Of a DNA stretch of 64,000 nt, positions 45,266 to 52,940 are shown piece after piece (within the stretch, counting starts at the first letter, position 1; each line of letters opens with the position of its first letter). The notes beneath the pieces were generated by a model that did not search any database, was not told the origin of the DNA, and saw nothing but the letters and a program-made list of their open reading frames with translations. Location: assembly GCF_041929345.1 (NCBI RefSeq), contig NZ_JBHFNQ010000219.1:31132-95131 (forward strand), in the 5' to 3' direction. The position numbers and the translations under genes were made by a program. Origin of the DNA: Floridanema aerugineum. Its GTDB lineage: Bacteria; Cyanobacteriota; Cyanobacteriia; Cyanobacteriales; Aerosakkonemataceae.

Positions 45266-45982
45266 TCAATAAATAAGTTCATCATAACAGCTGCTTGGAA
45301 GAGAGTCACATTTCTGTAGAATAACATTCGCCAAAGAGTTAAGGTTATTTGCTAAATTTTGTGGATTTATGCTTACTAGTAGTCCTCTTGTTATACCCCA
45401 ATAAAGGAGAGTAGCTTCCCAATTAACCTTTTTATCTGTTAACCATTCTTCAGAACTTATCGTTATTTGAACGCATAACGGTATACCAAAATTACCGCTA
45501 GTTACTAAATCTGTCGCCATCGATAAATCAATTATATAGCGCCATAAGCAAGCGCCTCCATTAATTTCAATTTCATCAGCAAGGTTATTAATTAATTCTT
45601 CATCTTCTTGGGTGAATTCTCCAGACATCATCTTCTTTTTCCAGGTGTCTAGCTTGGGATCGGACTCGTTAAACCATTGAGGAAATAAGAACTCGTACCA
45701 GTATTTTTCGGCTGGTGCCATTTGGGATTGTGTAAAAAAAATCTGCTTTTCTTCTGAGGTTAATTCTTTCAGCTTTAGCCACAGTCTAGAATCTAAAATT
45801 AACTCGGTTAGAAAGTCGAGTACCAAGGGTTTTCTTGTAAGAAGACCTACCTTTTTATCTTTAATCCAACGTCGTAATTCGTCTAGGCGTTTAGCTAAAT
45901 TAGGTTCTGTTGATGAAGCATCTTTTATCAGGGAATCAAGTTCAGCCTTTATTTCTTTTGCTGGTAAGCGTTTGGTCGCCAA
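45266..45982 (-). CDS. hypothetical protein upstream of the toxin cassette
   Basis: A 238-residue soluble protein with no family I recognise. Segments include RLDELRRWIKDKKVGLLTRKP and WKKKMMSGEFTQEDEELINNL. It contains many Trp and Leu residues and no membrane segment. It is the first gene of a minus-strand series that continues through the small acidic protein, paralogue A, the toxin and Imm1. Start MATKRLPAKEIKAEL. Confidence 0.6.
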   Translation of the reverse strand: MATKRLPAKEIKAELDSLIKDASSTEPNLAKRLDELRRWIKDKKVGLLTRKPLVLDFLTELILDSRLWLKLKELTSEEKQIFFTQSQMAPAEKYWYEFLFPQWFNESDPKLDTWKKKMMSGEFTQEDEELINNLADEIEINGGACLWRYIIDLSMATDLVTSGNFGIPLCVQITISSEEWLTDKKVNWEATLLYWGITRGLLVSINPQNLANNLNSLANVILQKCDSLPSSCYDELIY

Positions 45983-46049
45983 ATGTAAAACCTCAAAACT
46001 TCATGATTATGGTTAATCAGCTTTTAGTTTATAGTATTATTCCCTAAAA

Positions 46050-46165
46050 TAGCGTAAATGGCGATCGCATTTCCCTATTTTCTGTTTGTTTGTGGCGTGC
46101 GATCGCTCTTTTTTAAACCACAAAGAACGCAAAGGGCGCAAAGGAAAGATAGAGCGATCGCACTT
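46050..46165. repeat. HIP1-containing dispersed repeat
   Basis: One copy of the repeat TTTCCCTATTTTCTGTTTG, TGGCGTGCGATCGCTC, AAACCACAAAGAACGCAAAG with a HIP1 site at each end. It sits between the hypothetical gene starting at 45982 and paralogue B. Related copies lie at 43651-43826 and in the array at 46908-47265. Confidence 0.7.
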
Positions 46166-46173
46166 TACTACTT

Positions 46174-46368
46174 TTACTTATCATCTTCTTGTTTAACATC
46201 GGGCCAGCGATCGAAACCCAATAACTTACCAACTTCAGAATTTCTCCAAAAAGCTTGCCTTTCAGCATGAGTCACGATCGCATTAGTCCCAACTCGAACT
46301 TGTTCAGGAGTTAAAAATTCGGGGGACTCCCCATTGTGTTTCTTGTGTTTGGCAGAAGGTGACGACAT
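46174..46368 (-). CDS. small protein of unknown family, paralogue B
   Basis: A 64-residue protein from ATG 46368. It shares SPSAK-x-KK-x-NG, LTPEQVRVGTN, HAER and LLGF with paralogue A at 44767. No toxin gene follows it directly; it is separated by a repeat from the next minus-strand gene, and it is divergent from hicBA, 78 bases away. The family is unknown to me. Two copies in 2 kb suggest a role tied to this island. Confidence 0.65.
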   Translation of the reverse strand: MSSPSAKHKKHNGESPEFLTPEQVRVGTNAIVTHAERQAFWRNSEVGKLLGFDRWPDVKQEDDK

Positions 46369-46446
46369 TGTTTCTTTAGTTTTTGATTGTTTGGTTGCTG
46401 CGACGTTACTATAATAGTAGAAGTAACAAAGCATAAAGTACTTAAA

Positions 46447-46689
46447 ATGCTGATAAATTATGTTGAAGCTGCAATGCGTCAAGCAAAGTATCAGTTGCTA
46501 GAAGATGGAACTTTTTACGGAGAAATCCCAGGATTGCAAGGTGTATATGCAAATTCAGAAACGCTAGAATCCTGTAGAGAATTGTTACAAGAAGTGTTAG
46601 AAGGCTGGATTATTTTAGGATTGCGGTTGCAGCATTCATTACCAATTGTAGATGGGATTGATTTGAATCCACAGTTAGAGGTAGCTTAA
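46447..46689 (+). CDS. hicB: HicB family antitoxin
   Basis: An 80-residue protein from ATG 46447. It shows the partial RNase-H-like HicB core, DGTFYGEIPGLQGVYANSETLESC, then ELLQEVLEGWIILGL. It precedes hicA, with the stop overlapping the hicA ATG (TAATG). Members bind and silence HicA and often repress their own promoter. No separate C-terminal DNA-binding domain is evident at this length. Confidence 0.87.
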   Translation: MLINYVEAAMRQAKYQLLEDGTFYGEIPGLQGVYANSETLESCRELLQEVLEGWIILGLRLQHSLPIVDGIDLNPQLEVA

Positions 46690-46907
46690 TGCCGCCACTA
46701 AGAGCTATTAAACGCTTGGATTTGATTCGCTTTCTGAAACAGCTAGGATTTTCTGGCCCCTATTCGGGTGGGAAGCATCAGTACATGATCAAAGAAAATC
46801 TTAAAGTATGGATTCCTAATCCCCATCAGGGAGATATTACTCCCGCATTGCTTGTTCAAATCTTGCGTCAGGCTGAAATCACCAGAGATGAATGGGAGGA
46901 GTTGTAA
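46689..46907 (+). CDS. hicA: HicA family mRNA interferase toxin
   Basis: A 72-residue protein with a dsRBD-like fold. The catalytic His is H30 in SGGKHQYM, and the start is VKxLxxxGF-like (DLIRFLKQLGFSG). KVWIPNPHQGDITPALLVQIL is the expected C-terminal half. HicA cleaves mRNA when not bound by HicB. It is immediately followed by the repeat array. Confidence 0.9.
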   Translation: MPPLRAIKRLDLIRFLKQLGFSGPYSGGKHQYMIKENLKVWIPNPHQGDITPALLVQILRQAEITRDEWEEL

Positions 46908-47265
46908 GTGCCATCGCACTTCCCTAGTTTCTGTTTGTTTGCTGCGATCGATCTTTTTTAAACCGCAAAGAACGCTGCATAACGCAACGGAAAGATAGGG
47001 CGATCGCACTTCTCTATTTTCTGTTTGTTTGTGGCGTGCGATCGATCTTTTTTAAACCGCAAAGAACGCTGCATAACGCAAAGGAAAGGGAGGGCGATCG
47101 CATTTCCCTAGTTTCTGTTTGTTTGTGGCGTGCGATCGATCTTTTTTCAACAACTCCAGACGCAGAGAACGCAGAGTTTTTTTTGAACCACGAAGACACG
47201 AAGGACACGAAGGGAAGAGAAAGAGAGGGCGATGGTATTTCCCTAGTTTATGTCTGTTTGCTAGC
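46908..47265. repeat. tandem array of HIP1-containing repeat units
   Basis: Three to four units spaced about 90-135 bases, marked by CTGTTTGTTT at 46931, 47021 and 47115 and a variant at about 47252. A unit contains TTCCCTAGTTTCTGTTTGTT, TGGCGTGCGATCGATC, AACCGCAAAGAACGC, TGCATAACGCAAAGG and a HIP1 site. The last unit switches to the ACCACGAAGACACGAAGG variant. Short ORFs in both strands here are repeat artefacts. Confidence 0.8.
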
Positions 47266-47322
47266 TACGTTCTTACTATAATAGAGGAAATAACAAATAG
47301 CTCATAATAACAGAGGAATAAT

Positions 47323-47664
47323 ATGGAACAATTTATTTCTTGGATTTTAGAAAATCCTAATAAAGAAAATCGCTATAAAATCCTTACCTGGCTGAAGGAA
47401 TCTGAGGCGGAAGGTCTTTACTGGAGCAAGAGCAATGAAAAGCCTCCTAGTCATCTCAAAGCAAATTTATGGGCAATTTATGATCCTCAAAAAATAGCAC
47501 GTAATTTTTATTGGGAAAATGATGTTTTTACATTTACATCAGTAGGATCTGCTGTTTCTACACTACAGGTGAAGCAACTAAAGCTGTATTACTTAGACAA
47601 CATCTTACACCTTTATTCTGCTTCGGATACTTTTTACCCATACATCTTTCGACGTGACATTTGA
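47323..47664 (+). CDS. hypothetical protein
   Basis: A 113-residue protein beginning MEQFISWILENPNKENRYKI. It has WLKESEAEGLYWSKSNEKPP, several aromatic residues and an VGSAVSTLQVKQLKLYYLDN segment. No family is recognised. It is followed 29 bases later by a good terminator, which supports it as an expressed unit. It stands between the repeat array and the minus-strand zinc-motif genes. Confidence 0.55.
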   Translation: MEQFISWILENPNKENRYKILTWLKESEAEGLYWSKSNEKPPSHLKANLWAIYDPQKIARNFYWENDVFTFTSVGSAVSTLQVKQLKLYYLDNILHLYSASDTFYPYIFRRDI

Positions 47665-47693
47665 CACAAAATACAAGTAAGGTCAATAAGTAA

Positions 47694-47715
47694 AGAGCCT
47701 CCGTTTAGAGGCTCT
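47694..47715 (+). terminator. intrinsic terminator
   Basis: Perfect 8-bp stem AGAGCCTC/GAGGCTCT with a 6-base loop, followed by TTTTATAATTTATTTATTT. It is 29 bases after the stop at 47664 on the plus strand. Confidence 0.85.
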
Positions 47716-47768
47716 TTTATAATTTATTTATTTAACTTTTCATCACCTGCCAAAAGTTATTTTAAAAG

Positions 47769-47957
47769 TTATTCACTGCATCGGTAACAAACAAATTCCC
47801 CAGGAATGGGGGATCTGCCACAAGAGCAAGAAATCCACGTTTGTATTTGAATCATGTATTTCTTGTCTTTTTCAAACGTTTTCGCTTTACCATTTTCAAT
47901 TTTTTCACGCGCCTCGCCTTGCAAAACATTTCGTTCCCGAGAATTTGAGTTGATCAA
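47769..47957 (-). CDS. small protein with C-terminal Cys motif
   Basis: A 62-residue ORF with a TTG start preceded by a strong AAGGAGA ribosome-binding site. The C-terminus has CSCGRSPIPGEFVCYRC, two cysteine pairs resembling a zinc ribbon. The N-terminal part is charged. I do not know the family. The clear ribosome-binding site favours a real gene over chance. Confidence 0.5.
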   Translation of the reverse strand: MINSNSRERNVLQGEAREKIENGKAKTFEKDKKYMIQIQTWISCSCGRSPIPGEFVCYRCSE

Positions 47958-48082
47958 TTAGATTCTCCTTTTGCTCGTTTACGTAATATATAAAATTTTT
48001 AGACTGAGGCTACTTTAAAGACAGAATCACCTCCTTAGCGGTAGTAATGTTAAAATTTTAACACTAATTAGATTGTCCTAAT

Positions 48083-48334
48083 TCATACCAACATTAAGAA
48101 ATCTTTACTTTGAGAAGTGAAGATGAAATCCCCCAGTTCTTGACGTTCTAATTTCGCTTTAATCTCCTGAAAACGCCTTACCATATTTGCTGGATAAAGT
48201 TTTTCGCCACACTCTAAGCAAACTTCAGCTTGTACCTCTAAAGTGGCGGTATGACCACCGCCACTTATCACTCTGGTAACTTTCTTTTCAACGGTCTGCC
48301 CACAGCACATTGGGCAGACTTCACTCATAATCAT
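48083..48334 (-). CDS. YgiT/MqsA-type zinc-finger antitoxin-like protein
   Basis: An 83-residue protein. Zinc-binding pairs C7-x2-C10 (VCPMCCG) and C39-x2-C42 (VCLECGE) flank a central strand with RVISGGGHTATLEVQAE. This is the YgiT-type zinc finger found in MqsA antitoxins, but without the longer C-terminal DNA-binding domain. Its ATG overlaps the stop of the upstream DUF4258 gene (48331-48334). Confidence 0.85.
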   Translation of the reverse strand: MIMSEVCPMCCGQTVEKKVTRVISGGGHTATLEVQAEVCLECGEKLYPANMVRRFQEIKAKLERQELGDFIFTSQSKDFLMLV

Positions 48335-48657
48335 ATTTGTCTTCTTTTGCGATAGTTGTCAAACCACAGGCAGGAGCTTTCGCTAGGATCATAGACTGTG
48401 ATTAAAATTGCTAGTTGCTTATGGTCATTGTATGCCCAAACGCTATGAATATGTCTACCACATGGGGGTTGACCGTATATTAAGCACTTGGGTAAACATC
48501 GGCCTTTTGCTGGTGTATGTTCAATCATTTCTCCGCAACGAACTGAAGCATACACCTCAGCAAGCGATAAGCCATCAGCCTCAGCCTCCTGCTCAGCGTG
48601 TTCGCTCACCGAAACCCGATCAAGCTCAATTGCTCGAACTAAGTCTGTTATATTCAA
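48331..48657 (-). CDS. DUF4258 protein (probable toxin partner)
   Basis: A 108-residue protein with a TTG start and AAAGGA eight bases upstream. The core VSVSEHAEQEAEADGLSLAEV, then GRCLPKCLIYGQPPCGRHIHSV and AILITVYDPSESSCLWF, fits DUF4258, which resembles the RelE/MqsR-like toxin fold. It is followed by, and overlaps, a YgiT-type zinc-finger gene, the common toxin-antitoxin layout for this family. The toxic activity is inferred. Confidence 0.8.
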   Translation of the reverse strand: MNITDLVRAIELDRVSVSEHAEQEAEADGLSLAEVYASVRCGEMIEHTPAKGRCLPKCLIYGQPPCGRHIHSVWAYNDHKQLAILITVYDPSESSCLWFDNYRKRRQI

Positions 48658-49028
48658 TTTGGATATCCTTTTGTATAAATAAGTTAAAAAAGTTAATATA
48701 TTTTATGTTTTACTTTAACTAAATAGATTTTTTTATGGTTTTATGTATACTTTCATCTATGATTTCATTAAACTCTACTTTTCTAGTATAGCACTTAATA
48801 TGATGCAATGTCAACTGGTGGCGTGTATGTCAGTAAAAAAATCCGGCTCATTATTCGGACTTAAACTTAACCTTTCATGAGCTACATTTAAATTAGTAAT
48901 CGCTTTAGCAATTCCTACAGATTCGGGCATAATATCATCAAGTTTATATCTAATTGTAGGGGCGGGTTTAGCAGATAATTTATGATTCTCAAAGACAATC
49001 TCTCAACAAAACCCGCCCGACTACGATT
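48658..49028. other. intergenic region with imperfect inverted repeat
   Basis: These 371 bases hold no gene I can support. GTAGGGGCGGGTTT (48956-48969) and AAACCCGCCCGACTAC (49009-49024) form an imperfect inverted repeat with a 39-base loop, just after the sufS stop on the minus strand. It resembles a dispersed cyanobacterial repeat and might also end the sufS transcript. Confidence 0.5.
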
Positions 49029-50291
49029 TTACCCAAAAATTCCGCCAAAAAATTCGATCGCTTCCCTCAAAGCCGCAATAAAAACATCAATCTCTTCCTT
49101 CGTATTGTAAAAATACAAACTCGCTCTCGCAGTAGATTGAGCTTTCAAATAACGGTGTAAAGGTTGAGTACAATGATGCCCCGCCCTAATCGCCACCCCA
49201 GCTTGATCTAAAATCGTAGATAAGTCATGAGGATGCACATTTCCCGACGTAAAAGAAGCGAGTGCCGCTCTATTTTCTCCTGTAGAATCAGCTTGAGGGC
49301 CATAAATTCTAATTTCGGGAATTTGGCGCAATTGTTCAAACAAATAAGCTGTTAATTCCGCTTCGTAAGCATGAATTTTTTCCATGCCAATATTAGAAAG
49401 ATAATCAACCGCAGCACCAAGTCCAATTGCTTCAGCTATTGCCGGAGTTCCCGCTTCAAATTTATGGGGAATATCCGCATAAGTTGAACTCTCTAAAAAC
49501 ACATCAGCAATCATTTCACCACCACCCAAAAAAGGCGGCATTGCCCGCAGGATTTTTTCTTTACCATACAAGAAGCCGATACCTGTTGGCCCACACATTT
49601 TATGTCCAGATGCTACTAACCAATCACAATTAATTTTTTGGACATCAATAGGCAGATGTGGTGTACTTTGGCAAGCATCAATTAATACTTTTGCGCCATA
49701 TTTATGAGCAATTTCGGTGATTTCTTCCACCGGATTGATGCAACCCAAGGTGTTAGAAACATGAACTACGGAGACGAGTTTGGTTTTATCGGAAACTAGG
49801 GATTTGTACTGTTCTAAATCGAATTCTTCGCTGGGGGTTAGTTCGACGAATTTTAATACCGCGCCTGTAGTTTTAGCTACTAATTGCCAGGGGACTAAGT
49901 TGCTATGATGTTCCATAACGGAGAGGATAATTTCATCTCCGGGTTGTAAGTGAGTTAAACCCCAAGCATAAGCTACTAAGTTAATTGCTTCGGAAGCGTT
50001 GCGGGTGTAGATGATTTCTTCGGGTAAGTTAGCGTTAACAAATTTGGCAATTTTTACCCGCGCACCTTCGTAAGCGTCGGTAGCTTTTCCGCTTAAAGTG
50101 TGAACTCCACGATGCACGTTTGAGTTATATTGTTCGTAGTAATTTCGCAGCGCATCGAGTACCGCTAAGGGTTTTTGTGAGGTAGCGGCGTTGTCGAGAT
50201 AAACTAAGGGTTTGCCGTTGACTTCTTGGTGTAAGATTGGGAAGTCTTTACGGACTATTTCGGCAAGGGTTCTTTCTTTTGTGATTGTCAT
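49029..50291 (-). CDS. sufS: cysteine desulfurase SufS
   Basis: A 420-residue protein from ATG 50291; the longer ORF start lies in repeat sequence. It is the PLP enzyme that takes sulfur from cysteine for Fe-S cluster assembly. The PLP lysine is K231 (SGHKMCGPTG), and the sulfur-accepting cysteine is C374 (IRAGHHCTQP), in the type II desulfurase context. It is the last gene of sufBCD-S, separated from sufD by a 347-base repeat-rich gap. Confidence 0.95.
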   Translation of the reverse strand: MTITKERTLAEIVRKDFPILHQEVNGKPLVYLDNAATSQKPLAVLDALRNYYEQYNSNVHRGVHTLSGKATDAYEGARVKIAKFVNANLPEEIIYTRNASEAINLVAYAWGLTHLQPGDEIILSVMEHHSNLVPWQLVAKTTGAVLKFVELTPSEEFDLEQYKSLVSDKTKLVSVVHVSNTLGCINPVEEITEIAHKYGAKVLIDACQSTPHLPIDVQKINCDWLVASGHKMCGPTGIGFLYGKEKILRAMPPFLGGGEMIADVFLESSTYADIPHKFEAGTPAIAEAIGLGAAVDYLSNIGMEKIHAYEAELTAYLFEQLRQIPEIRIYGPQADSTGENRAALASFTSGNVHPHDLSTILDQAGVAIRAGHHCTQPLHRYLKAQSTARASLYFYNTKEEIDVFIAALREAIEFFGGIFG

Positions 50292-50638
50292 TTTTGGTGA
50301 GGTTTGAATAATTGTTTTTTTAACCACAGATGTCCACAGATAAACACAGATGAACACAGATGGTTTTTGTAGGTTATACCAAATCCGGGTTAGTTACCCC
50401 TGATATCTTCTCTCTCTTTCCTCTGCGTTCTCTGCGCCTCTGCGGTTCATTTATAAAGAGGGTTTTTTACCCGGATTTAGTATTACTGGTGATGCCAGAA
50501 AGTTTTGATTTTAAACCGCAGATGAACGCAGATGGTTTTTGTAGGTTACTGGTGAGGAGGCGAAAAGTTAATTTGTATTATTTCCCAGTCCCCAGTCACC
50601 AGTTCCCAGTCACCAGTCCCCAATCCCCAATCCCCCGT
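50292..50638. repeat. repeat-filled gap between sufD and sufS
   Basis: This gap contains copies of the ACCACAGAT/AACACAGATG repeat (50320-50362 and 50511-50536), each followed by TGGTTTTTGTAGGTTA, a CTCTGCGTTCTCTGCGCCTC segment (about 50412-50450), and a heptamer-like short tandem repeat of CCCAGTC/CCCAATC type (50584-50636). No gene is supportable; the 101-codon plus-strand ORF is repeat-derived. sufS may need its own promoter here. Confidence 0.75.
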
Positions 50639-51985
50639 CTATCTTTCCATTTGTTTCACTACTGAATAAAGGGTTTCTCGCAGTGAGGGAATGGGTAATT
50701 TATTGATGATTTCAGCGGCGAAGGCGTTAATTAAAAGGTTGCGGGAGTCGTTTTCATTTAATCCTCTACTTTGAAGATAGAAAACTTCTTCTGCATCCAG
50801 TTGACTAACTGTTGCGCCGTGTGAACATTTGACGTTATCAGCGGTGATTTCTAGTTGAGGTTTGGTGTCAACTCTTGCTTTGGGGGAGAGTAACAAATTG
50901 CGATTTAATTGTGCTGCATCGGTGAGTTGTGCTGCTTGGGGAACGAAGACTTTTCCGTTAAATACAGCGTGTGCTTTATCGGCGACAATACATTTATGTA
51001 ATTGGCGAGTTGTACCGTGAGGTTTGCTAAGATTGATGGCGCTGTGGGTGTCGGAAAGTTGTTCGCCAGCAATCATTGTTAAACCGTTAACTGTGGTTTC
51101 GGTTTGTTCGCCAGTTTGGAAAACTTCTAGGTTATGACGGGAGATTTTCCCGCCTAAACTGATGGCATTACAAGTATAGCGACTGTCGCGGGATTGTGCG
51201 ATCGCACTCCTCCCCACATGAATCGCTTCCCTACCCTCTCTCTGCAAGCGAATATGATTAACCGCAGCGTTTTCTCCTACCCAAATTTGCGTTACCGCAT
51301 TGGTAAAAGTAGCGATATTACCGATAACAGCAAAATCCTCAACGATGCTAACGCTACTACCAGATTCAGCGATTACTAAACAGTGAGGTTGTGCCAAAAC
51401 AGGTGTTTCACCTGGCATAGTAATAAATAACAGATGAATCGGAGTTTCAATCTGTTGATTTTTTGGCACATACACCACTGCTGCATCCGCCAACCCTGTA
51501 ATATTTAGGGCGGTGAACACATCATTATATTGTTGTTCTTGGTTGAGTAATTCGCGGATACGGGCGTGATAATTTCCTGGCGCATTCGATAAATTCCCAG
51601 CAAAAAACTCCATCGCCAAAGTTGGCAACAGCGATGCTTCCATCGTTGACAACTGGGGTGCATAGTAACCATTTACAAACACCACCCGCAATGGCAAAGC
51701 ATCCTTAGCACTAACTGGCAAAGTTAGCGAAGACAAAGCCAAATTTGGTTCATGAGTTAAGTCAGGAACTTGCAAAGGAATTTCTAAAAGAGGCGAGATA
51801 TCAGTAAACCGCCATTCCTCATCTCTAGTAGTAGGAAACTTAGAACCAAGCACATATTCCGCAGCAGCATCGCGCAAATCTTTTAACCCATAAGCGCAAC
51901 CTTCCCGCTTACCTTTACCCAACTTGCGGCACTGATTTACCAACTCAGGCAGAAAAGTTTCTCTATTAGCAACTTGTGTAATCAT
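50639..51985 (-). CDS. sufD: Fe-S assembly protein SufD
   Basis: A 448-residue protein of the SufB/SufD family. The C-terminal beta-helix half has DVKCSHGATVSQLDAEEVFY and LQSRGLNENDSRNLLINAF, both conserved in SufD. It partners SufB and SufC in the SufBC2D scaffold. It overlaps sufC by four bases (51982-51985). A 13-base-scale repeat-rich gap follows before sufS. Confidence 0.95.
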   Translation of the reverse strand: MITQVANRETFLPELVNQCRKLGKGKREGCAYGLKDLRDAAAEYVLGSKFPTTRDEEWRFTDISPLLEIPLQVPDLTHEPNLALSSLTLPVSAKDALPLRVVFVNGYYAPQLSTMEASLLPTLAMEFFAGNLSNAPGNYHARIRELLNQEQQYNDVFTALNITGLADAAVVYVPKNQQIETPIHLLFITMPGETPVLAQPHCLVIAESGSSVSIVEDFAVIGNIATFTNAVTQIWVGENAAVNHIRLQREGREAIHVGRSAIAQSRDSRYTCNAISLGGKISRHNLEVFQTGEQTETTVNGLTMIAGEQLSDTHSAINLSKPHGTTRQLHKCIVADKAHAVFNGKVFVPQAAQLTDAAQLNRNLLLSPKARVDTKPQLEITADNVKCSHGATVSQLDAEEVFYLQSRGLNENDSRNLLINAFAAEIINKLPIPSLRETLYSVVKQMER

Positions 51986-52770
51986 CGTACCACCTCAGTT
52001 GCCTTTTCTTCCGTTACCCAATCATAACCGCGAGCTTCCAATTCCAAAGCTAATTCCTTAGTTCCGGTAGTGACAATTCTGCCAGCTTCCATCACATGAA
52101 CATAATCAGGAATGATGTAATCCAACAATCTTTGATAGTGCGTAATAACCAACATGGCATTTTCCGCATTTGCCAATTGATTAACACCATTTGCCACAAT
52201 CTTCAAAGCGTCGATATCCAAACCTGAATCAGTCTCATCTAAAATCGCCAACTTCGGTTCCAACAACGCCATTTGCAGAATCTCATTCCGCTTCTTTTCC
52301 CCACCAGAAAAACCCTCATTCACACTCCGGGTTAAAAAGCTAGGATTCATCTTCACCACTTCCAACTTTTGTTCCACCAAATCTTGGAAATCAAAAGCAT
52401 CCAACTCTTCCAAACCCTTACTCTTCCGGTGAGAATTATAAGCCACCCGCAAGAAATCCAAATTACTCACACCGGGAATTTCCAAAGGATATTGAAAAGC
52501 CAAAAACACCCCAGTTCTAGACCTTTCTTCCGGTTCCATTTCCAAGAGATTTTGCCCTTGAAAAATCACCTCACCGCCAGTCACCTCATAAGCAGGATGC
52601 CCAGCCAAAACCTTAGAAAAAGTACTCTTACCAGAACCATTTGGCCCCATGATAGCGTGAATTTCTCCCGCCCTCATCTCCAAATTCAAACCCTTCAAAA
52701 TCTCATTCCCATCAACATTCGCCCTTAAATCGCGAACCGACAAAATCACCGGACTATTCTCAACAATCAT
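51982..52770 (-). CDS. sufC: Fe-S assembly ATPase SufC
   Basis: A 262-residue ABC-type ATPase. Walker A is GPNGSGKST, the signature motif is FSGGEKKRNEI, and Walker B is LAILDETDSGLD. It drives the SufBCD scaffold. The four-base overlap with sufD indicates coupling. A 170-base gap separates it from sufB. Confidence 0.96.
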   Translation of the reverse strand: MIVENSPVILSVRDLRANVDGNEILKGLNLEMRAGEIHAIMGPNGSGKSTFSKVLAGHPAYEVTGGEVIFQGQNLLEMEPEERSRTGVFLAFQYPLEIPGVSNLDFLRVAYNSHRKSKGLEELDAFDFQDLVEQKLEVVKMNPSFLTRSVNEGFSGGEKKRNEILQMALLEPKLAILDETDSGLDIDALKIVANGVNQLANAENAMLVITHYQRLLDYIIPDYVHVMEAGRIVTTGTKELALELEARGYDWVTEEKATEVVR

Positions 52771-52796
52771 CTTCCTAACTCTCTTTTATCTCTTTC

Positions 52797-52884
52797 TTCT
52801 TCTCTTTCTTTGCGCTCTTTGCGTCCTTTGCGGTTCAAAAAAAAGATTTTTTAACCACAGATATCCACAGATGAACACAGATGT
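52797..52884. repeat. dispersed repeat between sufB and sufC
   Basis: TTTGCGCTCTTTGCGTCC (reverse of the AACGCAAAG-type repeat) followed by AACCACAGATATCCACAGAT and GAACACAGATG. The same two elements occur at 43593-43826 and 50320-50545. Confidence 0.65.
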
Positions 52885-52940
52885 AGATTCAACTTTACTG
52901 TAATAATACAGAGATATCTGCATTCATCTGCGGTGCAAAA

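Noticed and set aside
46908..47265. CRISPR array
   Set aside because: The units are 90-135 bases with no short repeat-spacer pattern, and no cas genes are near.
46743..47281. several 60-90-codon ORFs in the repeat array
   Set aside because: They repeat the same residues in several frames and come from the HIP1-type repeat, not from genes.
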